Shown here piece after piece: positions 6,159-15,823 of a stretch of 42,089 nt of DNA. The first letter of the stretch is position 1. The number at the start of each line of letters is the position of its first letter. A model generated the notes under the pieces. It made no database searches, was not told the DNA's origin, and worked only from the letters and a program-made list of their open reading frames with translations. This DNA is from an uncultured Eubacteriales bacterium (GTDB taxonomy: Bacteria; Bacillota; Clostridia; Oscillospirales; QAMX01): assembly GCA_934546935.1 (NCBI GenBank), contig CAKTEH010000017.1, positions 1-42,089 on the forward strand, in the 5' to 3' direction. A program made the position numbers and the translations under genes.

Positions 6159-8595
6159 GGTCTTTCAACGGCTCCAGATGCCAGATCTGGCGGTTATATT
6201 CCTCAATTGTACGGTCAGAACTGAAGAACCCGGCGCGGGCTGTGTTGATAACAGCCATACGGTTCCACGCGGCCCGGTCTTCATAGGTCTGGAATACCTG
6301 GGAAAGCGTTTTGTCGTAAGACGGGAAATCGTAAAACAGGTAATATTTATCCGCACGGTCGAAGTCCCCGAACAGCAGCGACTGATAGATATCAGAAAAC
6401 TGCCCGGCCGGCGCAGGAAGGGTCCCGTCAATCAGGCGGGTTACCGCATCACGCAGGGCAGAGTCTTTTTCAAAATACTCGCCTGCATGATAGGTATTAT
6501 AGGTTTCCATGTAGTTGATATCTTCTACGCGTGCGCCGAAAATGAAGATATTTTCCGGTCCAAGCCGTTCGAACATTTCTACATTCGCGCCGTCCATCGT
6601 GCCAATGGTCACGGCGCCGTTGAGCATAAACTTCATATTCCCGGTACCGGAGGCCTCGCGGCCCGCGGTGGAAATTTGCTCGGAAATATTGGCGGCGGGA
6701 ATAAGGAGCTCGGCGGAAGAAACGCTGTAGTTTTCCAAGAATACAACCCGGATCTTATCGCAGGTGCGCGGGTCATTATTAACCAGGTCGGCGACTGCAT
6801 TAATCAGGCGGATAATATTTTTTGCTTTTGCATAACCGGGCGCAGCCTTAGCTGCGAAAATAAAGACACAGGGCCGGGTTGTAAAAGGTTCGCCTGCCAG
6901 AATCTGGTTATACAGGTGTAGGATATGCAGCACTTTTAAAAGTTGGCGCTTATACTCATGCAGGCGTTTGGCCTGCACGTCGAAAATCCAGTCAGGATCA
7001 AGCGCAACGTTTTGCGTACGCTTGATAAAGTCGCAGAAACGCACCTTGTTTTCCCGTTTAACCGCTTCAAATTTTTCACAGAAAGCTGCGTCATCGGCAA
7101 AAGGAAGGAGTTTATCGAACTCACGCCAGTCGCCGATGAATTCCGGCCCAATAGCCTCGGTAATCAGCTTTGTCAGGCCGGGGTTCGCCGCTGCAAGCCA
7201 GCGGCGCTGGGTAACGCCGTTGGTAATACCCAGGAATTTATCCGGCATGGCTACATAAAAATCCCGGAAAGCCTTGGTCTTAAGGATATCTCCGTGCAGC
7301 TGTGATACGCCGTTAACTTTGCCGCAGACGCAGATAAGGAGATTGGTCATACGGATTTCGCCATAGGCAATAATCGACATTTTGGAAATCTTATCCCAGT
7401 CGCCTGGATAAACTTCCCACATTTTTGCGCAGAAGCGTTCGTTGATCGTTTCGATAATCTTATAAATACGCGGCAGGAGCTGTTTGAACATCGGCTCTGC
7501 CCAGCATTCCAACGCTTCAATCATAATCGTGTGGTTGGTATAGTTAAATACACGTGTGGCAATATCATATGCCTCATCCCATCCGAAGCCTTCTTCATCG
7601 AGCAGGATGCGGATCAGCTCCGGGATCGCCATAGTCGGGTGTGTATCATTGAGCTGGACGGTGATTTTATCCGGCAACGTGTGCAGATCGCCATACTGTG
7701 CCTTGTGCTGACGCACGATAGACTGCATGGTTGCGGAGGCGAGGAAATAGAACTGCTTCAAGCGCAGCTGTTTGCCCTGCTCGTGGTTGTTTTCCGGATA
7801 AAGAACCTTCGAAATAACTTCGGCAAGCTCACGCTCGGCAGTCGCGTGGATATACTCTCCACGGTTGAAGTAATTCAAATCAAGCCGATTGGCCGCGCGC
7901 GCACTCCAAAGGCGCAGCGTAGACGGCAGGGAAGACTGATAGCCGATAATGGGCATGTCATAGGGAACGGCATAGACGGTATGGTAATTCTTATGAACGA
8001 TTTTAAGCCCTTCGTTCGTCCAAACCTCCTGGATTTCACCGTCAAAACGCACTTCATAGCGTTCATCAGTGCGCGGGACTTCCCACACATAGCCTTTCTC
8101 GGTCCAGTTATCCGGAACCTCAACCTGTTCCCCATCAAGGATGCGCTGGCGGAACAGGCCGTATTCATAACGGATCCCGCAGCCGATCGCCGGGAGTTCC
8201 AGCTTGGCAAGGGAATCAAGGAAACAGGCGGCAAGACGGCCCAGGCCGCCGTTCCCAAGCCCGGCATCGGACTCCTGCTCCTCGATATCGTTCAGGTCGA
8301 AACCCAGCTCGCGCAGGGCCTCCTGGTAGACGTCAAACTCACCGAGGCTGATCATGTTGTTGACAAGCGCCCGGCCCATCAGGAATTCGGCAGACAGATA
8401 ATAGAGCTTTTTCTGATGAGCGCGCTCGACACGCGCATTGCCCTCCGTCCACTTTTCCATAATCTCGTCGCGGATGCACATTCCAACGGCCTTATAGACC
8501 TGGTCGGGCGTAGCGTTTTTCACAGTGCGGCCGAAATCGTGCTTCAGCGCAGCAATAATGTTGTTTTTTACAGTACTTACATTTGATTTAGCCAT
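6145..8595 (-). CDS. glgP: Glycogen/maltodextrin phosphorylase
   Basis: An 816-residue GT35 enzyme that releases glucose-1-phosphate from alpha-1,4-glucan ends using phosphate and pyridoxal phosphate. Visible hallmarks are GLGNGGLGRLAACFLDS in the N-terminal half, QLNDTHPTMAIPEL in the middle, and the cofactor-binding block EASGTGNMKF with Lys655 as the Schiff-base lysine. Length is normal for the family. It starts 24 nt after the glgA stop, with AGGA upstream of the ATG, and its 3' end overlaps the GH13 gene. In this operon it supplies glucose-1-phosphate from stored glycogen. Confidence 0.97.
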   Translation of the reverse strand: MAKSNVSTVKNNIIAALKHDFGRTVKNATPDQVYKAVGMCIRDEIMEKWTEGNARVERAHQKKLYYLSAEFLMGRALVNNMISLGEFDVYQEALRELGFDLNDIEEQESDAGLGNGGLGRLAACFLDSLAKLELPAIGCGIRYEYGLFRQRILDGEQVEVPDNWTEKGYVWEVPRTDERYEVRFDGEIQEVWTNEGLKIVHKNYHTVYAVPYDMPIIGYQSSLPSTLRLWSARAANRLDLNYFNRGEYIHATAERELAEVISKVLYPENNHEQGKQLRLKQFYFLASATMQSIVRQHKAQYGDLHTLPDKITVQLNDTHPTMAIPELIRILLDEEGFGWDEAYDIATRVFNYTNHTIMIEALECWAEPMFKQLLPRIYKIIETINERFCAKMWEVYPGDWDKISKMSIIAYGEIRMTNLLICVCGKVNGVSQLHGDILKTKAFRDFYVAMPDKFLGITNGVTQRRWLAAANPGLTKLITEAIGPEFIGDWREFDKLLPFADDAAFCEKFEAVKRENKVRFCDFIKRTQNVALDPDWIFDVQAKRLHEYKRQLLKVLHILHLYNQILAGEPFTTRPCVFIFAAKAAPGYAKAKNIIRLINAVADLVNNDPRTCDKIRVVFLENYSVSSAELLIPAANISEQISTAGREASGTGNMKFMLNGAVTIGTMDGANVEMFERLGPENIFIFGARVEDINYMETYNTYHAGEYFEKDSALRDAVTRLIDGTLPAPAGQFSDIYQSLLFGDFDRADKYYLFYDFPSYDKTLSQVFQTYEDRAAWNRMAVINTARAGFFSSDRTIEEYNRQIWHLEPLKDHGHS

Positions 8596-8619
8596 TTTTT
8601 TGTCCTATTCTGTATGGAT

Positions 8620-10050
8620 TTATGCCAGGATGCTTTCATACAGCGCCCCGTACTGCGCAGCGCAGCGCGGGAAGCTGAAATCCGCCGCCATTGCGGCGCC
8701 AACGAGCTGCGCCATGGTCAGCTTGTCGCGGAATACGGTTACAGCACGTTCAACGGCAAAATACAGGTCGCCAGCGTCATAACGGGCAAAGGAGAATCCG
8801 GTCCCTTCGCCGGTATAACGGTTATAGGGGATGACACTGTCGCGCAGGCCCCCAGTTTCACGAACAATCGGGAGAGTACCATAGCGCATTGCAATCATTT
8901 GGGAAAGGCCGCAGGGTTCAAATCGCGAGGCCATGACCAAGAAGTCCGAGCCTGCATAGATACGGTGAGCCAGATCCTCGTTATAGCCAATATAGGCGCA
9001 TACGCGGCCGCGGTAATGCGACTCGGCATAGCGCATAGCATCTTCATATTCGTGCGCGCCGGAACCAAGGATAATGACGTTTGCACCAAGATCCACCATA
9101 CCCGGCAACGCCGAACTGATCAGATCAATCCCTTTTTGTTCGGTCAAGCGGCTGACAGAAGCGATAAGCGGCCGGTCCGGGTCATAAACCAGGCCCAGCT
9201 CGCTGCACAGCGCCTTTTTACATACATCCTTGCCAGCCAGGTCTCCGGAAGAGAAATGGTGCGGGATTGCCGGGTCGGTCTCTGGGTTAAACACTTCGGT
9301 ATCAATGCCATTTAATATACCGGAAAGCTGATGGCGGCGGGCGTTTAAGATCCCGTCAAGCCCTTCAGAATATTCCGGCCGGCAGATTTCATCGGCATAA
9401 GAGGGGCTGACTGTATTGATACGATCAGCAAAGACACAGCCGGCCTTCAGGAAATTAGCGCTTCCATAACTTTCCATAAACTCTGGGGTATTATAGCGCC
9501 CGTCAATGCCCAGGAGGTCATGGATAAAATCAAAGCTGTATTTTCCCTGATATGCTATATTATGGATTGTAAGTAGCGTTTTGATACCGCCGGCGGCGCT
9601 GCCTGCATACTGCGTTTTGATCAGCAGCGGCAAAATTGCAGTATGCCAGTCGTTGCAGTGCAGGATATCCGGGACAAAATCGAGCATCGGCAGCGCTTCC
9701 AGTACCGCGCGGCAGAAAAACGCATATTGCTCGACCTCGCCGCTGCCCCCGCGGTAGATCATATCGCCGAAATAGAACTCATTGTCGACGAAATAATAAG
9801 TTGCGCCGCCGGCGCAAAAGCGCTCAATGCCCACATACTGCGAGCGCCATCCAAGCTGGACGGAAAAGCTGAACAAATGCTCCAGCTGCGCACCCCAGCG
9901 CTGTTTGATGACCCTGTGGCAGGGCATAATCAGGCGTGCGTCATAGCCCAATGCCGGAAGATGCTTGGCAAGCGCCCCCGCGACGTCGGCCAGGCCGCCG
10001 GTTTTGGCGAATGGTACGCACTCCGCCGCCGCAATAAGGATCTTTTTCAT
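8620..10050 (-). CDS. glgA: Glycogen synthase (ADP-glucose)
   Basis: A 476-residue GT5 enzyme that adds glucose from ADP-glucose to the growing alpha-1,4 chain. The ADP-glucose site KTGGL is at residues 15-19 in the canonical opening EC-PFAKTGGLADVAGALAK. The C-terminal GT-B domain carries SRLTEQKG and SRFEPCGLSQMIAMRYG (sugar-nucleotide site), followed by TGGL. The ATG overlaps the glgD stop by one base (TAATG), so the two are coupled. Length is typical. Confidence 0.97.
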   Translation of the reverse strand: MKKILIAAAECVPFAKTGGLADVAGALAKHLPALGYDARLIMPCHRVIKQRWGAQLEHLFSFSVQLGWRSQYVGIERFCAGGATYYFVDNEFYFGDMIYRGGSGEVEQYAFFCRAVLEALPMLDFVPDILHCNDWHTAILPLLIKTQYAGSAAGGIKTLLTIHNIAYQGKYSFDFIHDLLGIDGRYNTPEFMESYGSANFLKAGCVFADRINTVSPSYADEICRPEYSEGLDGILNARRHQLSGILNGIDTEVFNPETDPAIPHHFSSGDLAGKDVCKKALCSELGLVYDPDRPLIASVSRLTEQKGIDLISSALPGMVDLGANVIILGSGAHEYEDAMRYAESHYRGRVCAYIGYNEDLAHRIYAGSDFLVMASRFEPCGLSQMIAMRYGTLPIVRETGGLRDSVIPYNRYTGEGTGFSFARYDAGDLYFAVERAVTVFRDKLTMAQLVGAAMAADFSFPRCAAQYGALYESILA

Positions 10051-11192
10051 TAGATAATGGCTCCTTTCTTAATAATAATCGGATATTCCGGCGCGCCCAT
10101 CAGACGCACGCCGCGCCGGATGGTGCAGGATTTATCGATGATCATGTTTTCAAGCCGACAGTTTTCCTGGATTTCCGTATCCTGCATAATGATGCACCCA
10201 CGTACCCGTGCGCCGGGGGCGATGGTGACGCCGCGGAAAAGGATTGAATTCTCCACTTCCCCGTAAATCTCGCAGCCGTCGCCCATAACGGAATTGCGGA
10301 CGGCTGCACTGTCCATAAAGCGCACCGGCGGTTCGTCTTTTATCTTGGTATAGACCGGGTTTTCCGGTGTAAACAGGTCGCGCCGCACATCCTCGCGCAG
10401 CATATCCATGTTGATATCATAGTAGGAATTCAGCGAGGTCAGGCGTCCTACGTACCCTTCATGCGGCACACCGTAAACTTTCAGGTGCTTCAGGTTCGGG
10501 ATGAGGACATCTGCGACGAAATTATACTTACGCCGCGCAACCGCACTGGAGATCAGCTGCTCGAGCAGGGATTTATTAATCAGGTAGACATCCATACCCA
10601 GCTTCTCGGTTTGCGAAAATTCTGAATCAAATTCAATGTCGCGTACCCGGCCGTCGCCGTCGGTGTACAGACGCACATCCTTAAAATGGCTTTCGTCCCC
10701 CTGTTTGGCGGTGCTTGGACGAGTCGAATAGAGCATGGTTACATCTGCGCCTTTGGCAATATGTTCTTCGAACATCCGATCATAGCTGGTCGAATAAATT
10801 GTATAGGAGCCTGACAGCAGGCAATATTGCTGCGGGGCGGAGCGTATGTAATCGAGCTTGGAGTTAAGCGCGTCGCAGATATCCCTGTATATGCCGGAGG
10901 TGCCGGAATTGGCAACAAGGTCGAACGGAGGAAGGATATACAGGCCGTCGTTTTTACGCGCAAGATCCCATTCCTTGCCTGATCCCAGATGGTCCATAAG
11001 CGAGTTGTAATTCTTCTGGGTAATAATGCCGACGCGGCGGATGCCGGTATTCACCATATTCGAAAGCAGGAAATCGATGGCGCGGTAACGCCCGCCAACC
11101 GGCAGTGCGGCGACGGAACGGTGCAGCACCAGGTCGCGAAGATTATAATTTTCCTCACTGGCGTAAATCAATCCGAAAATATCGGTTTTCAT
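10050..11192 (-). CDS. glgD: ADP-glucose pyrophosphorylase subunit GlgD
   Basis: A 380-residue nucleotidyltransferase-fold protein with a C-terminal left-handed beta-helix (NSVMGDGCEIYGEVENSILFRG). It resembles GlgC throughout, but the N-terminal GG-x-GxRL nucleotide loop is replaced by a degenerate segment (EENYNLRDLVLHRSVAALPVGG). This is the hallmark of GlgD, the partner subunit in Firmicutes that modulates GlgC and is not thought to be catalytic by itself. It overlaps glgC by 4 nt (ATGA), consistent with a fixed subunit ratio. Confidence 0.95.
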   Translation of the reverse strand: MKTDIFGLIYASEENYNLRDLVLHRSVAALPVGGRYRAIDFLLSNMVNTGIRRVGIITQKNYNSLMDHLGSGKEWDLARKNDGLYILPPFDLVANSGTSGIYRDICDALNSKLDYIRSAPQQYCLLSGSYTIYSTSYDRMFEEHIAKGADVTMLYSTRPSTAKQGDESHFKDVRLYTDGDGRVRDIEFDSEFSQTEKLGMDVYLINKSLLEQLISSAVARRKYNFVADVLIPNLKHLKVYGVPHEGYVGRLTSLNSYYDINMDMLREDVRRDLFTPENPVYTKIKDEPPVRFMDSAAVRNSVMGDGCEIYGEVENSILFRGVTIAPGARVRGCIIMQDTEIQENCRLENMIIDKSCTIRRGVRLMGAPEYPIIIKKGAII

Positions 11193-12397
11193 AACGCACC
11201 TCCGTTTTTAACTATGACTGTTTCAGGGTTGACACGGGCGCCGGCATAAAGCACGGCCCCCTCTCCAACGGTTGCGGAATTGCCGATAACGGTGATCGCG
11301 CCCTCGCCGCCGATGATTGCACCGGCTCCAATTACCGCATTTTCATCAAGAATTGCGCGGTGGATTACCGCACCGCGGCCAACCTTTGTGCCGGACATCA
11401 GGACAGAATCCGTCACAACCGCCCCTTCCCCGATTTCCACCGACGGGGACAGCACGCTGTGTTCAACCGTGCCATAAATATGGCAGCCTTCGCAGACCAT
11501 ACTGCGGCGGATTTGGGCGCGATTGCCTACAAAATGCGGCGGCTGGTTCTGGGTACGGGCATAAATTTTCCAGTCCGGGTCGCGCAGCTTGACTGCAGGG
11601 CTGTCGTCAAGGAGCTCCATGTTGGCTTCCCAAAGGCTGTCGACGGTCCCAACGTCCTTCCAATAGCCGGAGAAAGGATATGCAAACATCCGTTCTCCAT
11701 TTGCAAGCATGGCAGGAAGCACATCGTGGCCAAAGTCGTTGGAGCTTTCCGGATTGTTCTCATCTGCCGCCAGATATTCGCGCACTTTTTTCCAGGAGAA
11801 AACATAGATGCCCATGGAAGCAAGGTCATTTTTCGGCTCGGCCGGCTTTTCGTCGAATTCAACAACCCGCATTTCCTCATCTGTGTTAAGGATACCGAAG
11901 CGGTGCGCCTCATCAAGCGGCACACGCAGTACGGCAATCGTTGCGGCGGCGTCCTTTTCCTGGTGGTAACGAATCAGCTCCGTATAGTCCATTTTATAAA
12001 TATGATCGCCGGAGAGCACGAGGATATAGTCCGGGTCATACATATCCAAAAACGGGATGTTCTGATAAATCGCGTTGGCCGTACCTTTATACCATTCGCT
12101 AACCTCGCTGCCATTTTGGTAGGGCGGGAGCACAAATGCGCCGCCATTCAAGCGGTCAAGATCCCAGGGCGCGCCGGTGCCGATATAGGAGTTAAGCTCA
12201 AGCGGCTGATACTGGGTTAAAACGCCAACCGTATCGATGCCGGAGTTTGTGCAGTTGGAGAGGGGAAAGTCGATAATGCGGTATTTGCCGCCGAAAGGGA
12301 CGGCAGGCTTGGCGCGGAAGCGCGTCAATACCCCCAAACGGCTTCCCTGCCCGCCGGCCAGCAGCATGGCGACACATTTTTTCTTATTGACTAACAC
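11189..12397 (-). CDS. glgC: Glucose-1-phosphate adenylyltransferase (catalytic subunit)
   Basis: A 402-residue enzyme making ADP-glucose from glucose-1-phosphate and ATP, the committed step of glycogen synthesis. The ATP loop LLAGGQGSRLGVLT, then AKPAVPFGGKYRIIDFPLSN, the Asp of SGDHIYKMDY and the effector-binding C-terminal beta-helix are all intact. The start is a GTG; GGAGG lies 7 nt upstream, which decides it over the internal ATG. It sits 14 nt after glgB and is coupled to glgD. Confidence 0.97.
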   Translation of the reverse strand: MLVNKKKCVAMLLAGGQGSRLGVLTRFRAKPAVPFGGKYRIIDFPLSNCTNSGIDTVGVLTQYQPLELNSYIGTGAPWDLDRLNGGAFVLPPYQNGSEVSEWYKGTANAIYQNIPFLDMYDPDYILVLSGDHIYKMDYTELIRYHQEKDAAATIAVLRVPLDEAHRFGILNTDEEMRVVEFDEKPAEPKNDLASMGIYVFSWKKVREYLAADENNPESSNDFGHDVLPAMLANGERMFAYPFSGYWKDVGTVDSLWEANMELLDDSPAVKLRDPDWKIYARTQNQPPHFVGNRAQIRRSMVCEGCHIYGTVEHSVLSPSVEIGEGAVVTDSVLMSGTKVGRGAVIHRAILDENAVIGAGAIIGGEGAITVIGNSATVGEGAVLYAGARVNPETVIVKNGGAL

Positions 12398-12411
12398 AAA
12401 AACACCTCCGT

Positions 12412-14331
12412 TTATGCTTTCTCATAGGGCTTGTATTTAAAGAATACGCCGGAAAGCGGCGCAAGGGTCAGCTTCGCGCTATAGGGAAAATTTGCAAACT
12501 GCGTACGTTCAGCGTCAACAAAACGGCGGGTGGGCAGGCCTGTCCCGCCAAAACGGCGTTCGTCAGAGGACAGCAGGCGCGTCAGCCGCCCCGCAGCAGG
12601 CAGCCCGATGGTGAACCCCTCAACAGGGTTTGGCGTAAAATTGAGCGCACAGATCATGCAATCGCTTTTCCCATCGTCGGGAATACGCATAAACGCAATG
12701 GCGCTTTCCGCATAATCATCCACATTCAGCCAGGAAAACCCCTCCCAGTTGCGGTCATTTTGCCATAACGCAGGATATTTTGTATACAGATGGTTCAACG
12801 CTTTGGAATAGGCTCGCATTGCATCGTGCGCAGGATATTCCAGCAGGAACCAGTCGAGCTGCTGTTTATAGTTCCACTCAATAAACTGCGCAAACTCGGA
12901 ACCCATAAAGGTCAGTTTTTTACCCGGATGCGCGAACTGGTAGGCGTACAGCGCGCGAAGGGATGCAAATTTTTCTTCATAGGAACCAAACATCTTATCA
13001 ATCATGCTTTTTTTGCCGTGGACAACCTCGTCATGGGAAAACGGCAAGATATAATGCTCGTTATAAGCATAAAGCATGGAAAAAGTAAGCTTGTCGTGAT
13101 TTTTGCTTCGAAAGAGGTGGTCTAAGGACATATAATACAGCGTATCGTGCATAAATCCCATGTCCCATTTAAAGTCGAAACCCAAGCCTCCGTCGCAGGC
13201 GGGACGGGTTACGCCTTCATAAGCTGTAGATTCTTCGGCAATGCGTATTACGCCGGGATATTCCTCCGCAATGGCGGTATTGAGGGTTTTGAGAAATTCC
13301 ACAGCCTCCAGGTTAATATTCCCGCCGAACTTGTTGGGGATATAGGCACCGTTTTCCCGGCCATAGTCGAGATAAAGCATGGAACTGACCGCATCCGCCC
13401 GGATACCGTCAATATGGTAGTATTCACAGAAGAAAAGCACAGAGGAGACTAAGAAGCTGATAACCTCAGGCCGGCCGTAATTAAAAATCAGCGTCCCCCA
13501 TTCCGGATGCTCGCCTTGCAGGGGGTTTTCATGCTCAAAAACTGCCGTTCCATCAAAGCGCGCCAAGCCGTGCGCATCTTTCGGGAAATGTGCGGGAACC
13601 CAGTCCATCAACACACCGATGCCGGCGGCATGAAGGGTATCGACAAAGTACATAAAATCCTGCGGCGTGCCATAACGCGAGGTCGGTGCATAATAGCCGG
13701 TCACCTGGTAGCCCCAGGAGCCGTCGAAGGGATATTCCGTCACCGGCATCAATTCGACATGGGTATACCCCATTTGTGAACAGTAAGCGGCAAGCTGATC
13801 GGCAACATTGCGGTACCAGGGGAAGGTTTCATCCTTTCCGACGCGCCAGGAGCCAATGTGTACCTCGTATACCGACATTGGGCTTGCCTGGACATCCGCT
13901 TTTGCACGGCGCTTTAAAAAGCGTTCATCATGCCAGGTATAGCCGGAAAGATCCCAGACCCGGGAAGCAGTCTGCGGCCCGGTTTCCGCGTGAAAGGCGA
14001 AGGGATCGGCTTTATACAGCGGCTCGCCGTTGTAGCCCTCGAGATAGTATTTATAAAGCGCGCCAGGCTCCAGACCTTCAACGAAAGCAAACCACACGCC
14101 GCCGTTGCTTTTCACCATCGGCGCCACGCCCGGCGTCCAACCGTTGAAATCGCCGATAACACTGACGCTCCGGGCGTTGGGCGCATAAACGGCAAAGCGG
14201 TGTGCTTGCAGCTGGGGGATGTAATGGCAGCCGAGCAGATAGTGGGCGCGCCGCGCCGCGCCGGTATTGAATAGATACAGGTCAGTTTCGGGGATATAGG
14301 GCGCATAGGTTTCAAAAAAATTCTTTTCCAT
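12412..14331 (-). CDS. glgB: 1,4-alpha-glucan branching enzyme
   Basis: A 639-residue GH13 branching enzyme that makes alpha-1,6 links in glycogen. Order: an N-terminal CBM48-type domain (about 25-125, with RFAVYAPNARSVSVIGDFNGW), then the barrel with nucleophile Asp313 (GIRADAVSSML), the acid in the AEEST block (Glu366/367) and Asp434 (FSHDEVVHGKKSM), then the C-terminal beta domain. The protein is shorter at the N-terminus than enterobacterial GlgB, which has an extra leading domain; the short form is common in Firmicutes. The ribosome site is weak. Confidence 0.96.
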   Translation of the reverse strand: MEKNFFETYAPYIPETDLYLFNTGAARRAHYLLGCHYIPQLQAHRFAVYAPNARSVSVIGDFNGWTPGVAPMVKSNGGVWFAFVEGLEPGALYKYYLEGYNGEPLYKADPFAFHAETGPQTASRVWDLSGYTWHDERFLKRRAKADVQASPMSVYEVHIGSWRVGKDETFPWYRNVADQLAAYCSQMGYTHVELMPVTEYPFDGSWGYQVTGYYAPTSRYGTPQDFMYFVDTLHAAGIGVLMDWVPAHFPKDAHGLARFDGTAVFEHENPLQGEHPEWGTLIFNYGRPEVISFLVSSVLFFCEYYHIDGIRADAVSSMLYLDYGRENGAYIPNKFGGNINLEAVEFLKTLNTAIAEEYPGVIRIAEESTAYEGVTRPACDGGLGFDFKWDMGFMHDTLYYMSLDHLFRSKNHDKLTFSMLYAYNEHYILPFSHDEVVHGKKSMIDKMFGSYEEKFASLRALYAYQFAHPGKKLTFMGSEFAQFIEWNYKQQLDWFLLEYPAHDAMRAYSKALNHLYTKYPALWQNDRNWEGFSWLNVDDYAESAIAFMRIPDDGKSDCMICALNFTPNPVEGFTIGLPAAGRLTRLLSSDERRFGGTGLPTRRFVDAERTQFANFPYSAKLTLAPLSGVFFKYKPYEKA

Positions 14332-14370
14332 TTGTATCCCGGTAAATCCTTTCGTATTCCTGTAAAAAGT

Positions 14371-15771
14371 TTATACGGTAAAAACAAAATCCTCACGGGC
14401 GGCCTTCGCCGTGCGCAGCCGGCGCGCCTCGTCTTCATAGCCGGAGCGGCCCATAAGCGCATAGGTTGCAATTTTTCCGGCTTCGACGCCCGGCTGGTCG
14501 AAGGCGTTGATATTCAGGAATTCCCCGGCTGCTGCAGTAGCCATTTCGAAGAAGAACAAAAGCTTCCCAAAGCTGTATTCGTTCAGTTGGCTGAGGGTAA
14601 TGCGGTTATTCATTTTGCCGGCGTCGGATACCGCGCGCACCGTTGCCGCCATTTCGGAGGCGATGAGCTTATTAAAGCTCTGCCCGGCCAGATAGGAGCT
14701 GTCATAGACATCAAACGGCGCAGCCGGGATTTCAAGCCGGTTTTTGAAGTTCTCCACTTCAATGAAAGTAATAATTTTATCGAAAGGCCCTTCGTTGTAC
14801 AGCTGGATCTGGGAGTGCTGGTCGGTAACGCCCAACGCGCGTACCGGCGTCTGGCCGGCGTTTATGGTGTTGCCGGCATTATCCGCACGTTTGCCCAGTG
14901 ATTCGGCCCAGAGCTGGCAGTACCATTCTGCCGTCGGCGCAAGTGCGTTGGCATAAGGCATAACCACGGAAACATTTGCACCCATTTTCATTGCCTGCGT
15001 GTAAAGCAGTGCATAGAGATAGGCGGGGTTTTCTGCAAGCGTGGGACGGCGGCAGGCTTCGTCCATCGCCGCAGCGCCGGCAAGCAGCGCGCGCACGTCA
15101 AGACCCAGTACCGCGGCAGACAGCAGGCCGACCGGGCACAGGACGCTGAAACGTCCGCCGACACCGTCAGGCACAACAAAATTGTCCCAACCATTGGCGT
15201 CTACGATTTTTTTCAGGATCCCGCTGGATTTATCCGTTGTAATATAGATATTTTCTTTAAAACGCTCCCCAAGCCGGACAGACAGGATATGGCTGATCAG
15301 CATGAACTGCGTCATCGTCTCGACTGTGTTGCCGGATTTTGTGATTACATGGAAAGCCGTCTTCCCAACATCAATCGTATCAAGCAGCCCGGTTAAAAGA
15401 TCAGGATCGACATTGTCAAGCACATAAAAGCGCGGGCCACCGCGTTTTTCGGTAGGAAGCTCGTTGTAAAACGGATGGCAGCAGGCTGAAAACAGCGCTT
15501 TGGAACCAAGCGCAGAACCGCCGATGCCCAAAACGACAAAATTTTCAAATTTATCCCGGATTTCAGAGGCCGTTTTTTCAATCTTCTCCACAACGGTATC
15601 CTGGTTATACGGCAGCTTACGCCAGGCCATTGCCTCAAGCTTGCTGCACATGGCGGCATGCACCTCGCCAAGCCGTGCCTGCGCCTGCGCAATACAGCCG
15701 TCGGAGACAGCGTGTGTCCCAACATGGGAAGCACACATGTTGCTGAAGTCAAATCTCAGGTTCCCCTTCAT
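14371..15771 (-). CDS. pgi: Glucose-6-phosphate isomerase
   Basis: A 466-residue isomerase interconverting glucose-6-phosphate and fructose-6-phosphate. The SIS-type phosphate site GIGGSALGSKALF (from about residue 81), the VITKSGNTVET segment and the family signature EWYCQLWAESLGKR are visible. The start follows AAGGGA at 9 nt. Its place between malQ and glgB links glycolytic hexose phosphate with glycogen; pgi inside a glg operon is a less usual arrangement than a stand-alone pgi. Confidence 0.95.
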   Translation of the reverse strand: MKGNLRFDFSNMCASHVGTHAVSDGCIAQAQARLGEVHAAMCSKLEAMAWRKLPYNQDTVVEKIEKTASEIRDKFENFVVLGIGGSALGSKALFSACCHPFYNELPTEKRGGPRFYVLDNVDPDLLTGLLDTIDVGKTAFHVITKSGNTVETMTQFMLISHILSVRLGERFKENIYITTDKSSGILKKIVDANGWDNFVVPDGVGGRFSVLCPVGLLSAAVLGLDVRALLAGAAAMDEACRRPTLAENPAYLYALLYTQAMKMGANVSVVMPYANALAPTAEWYCQLWAESLGKRADNAGNTINAGQTPVRALGVTDQHSQIQLYNEGPFDKIITFIEVENFKNRLEIPAAPFDVYDSSYLAGQSFNKLIASEMAATVRAVSDAGKMNNRITLSQLNEYSFGKLLFFFEMATAAAGEFLNINAFDQPGVEAGKIATYALMGRSGYEDEARRLRTAKAAREDFVFTV

Positions 15772-15823
15772 AACAGATCATCCCTTTTCTCTCTTTTTTT
15801 CTATATAACTGCTATATTTTTTC

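Noticed and set aside
7531..8586. A 351-codon open frame antisense to glgP
   Set aside because: Shadow of glgP; no ribosome site or recognisable domain.
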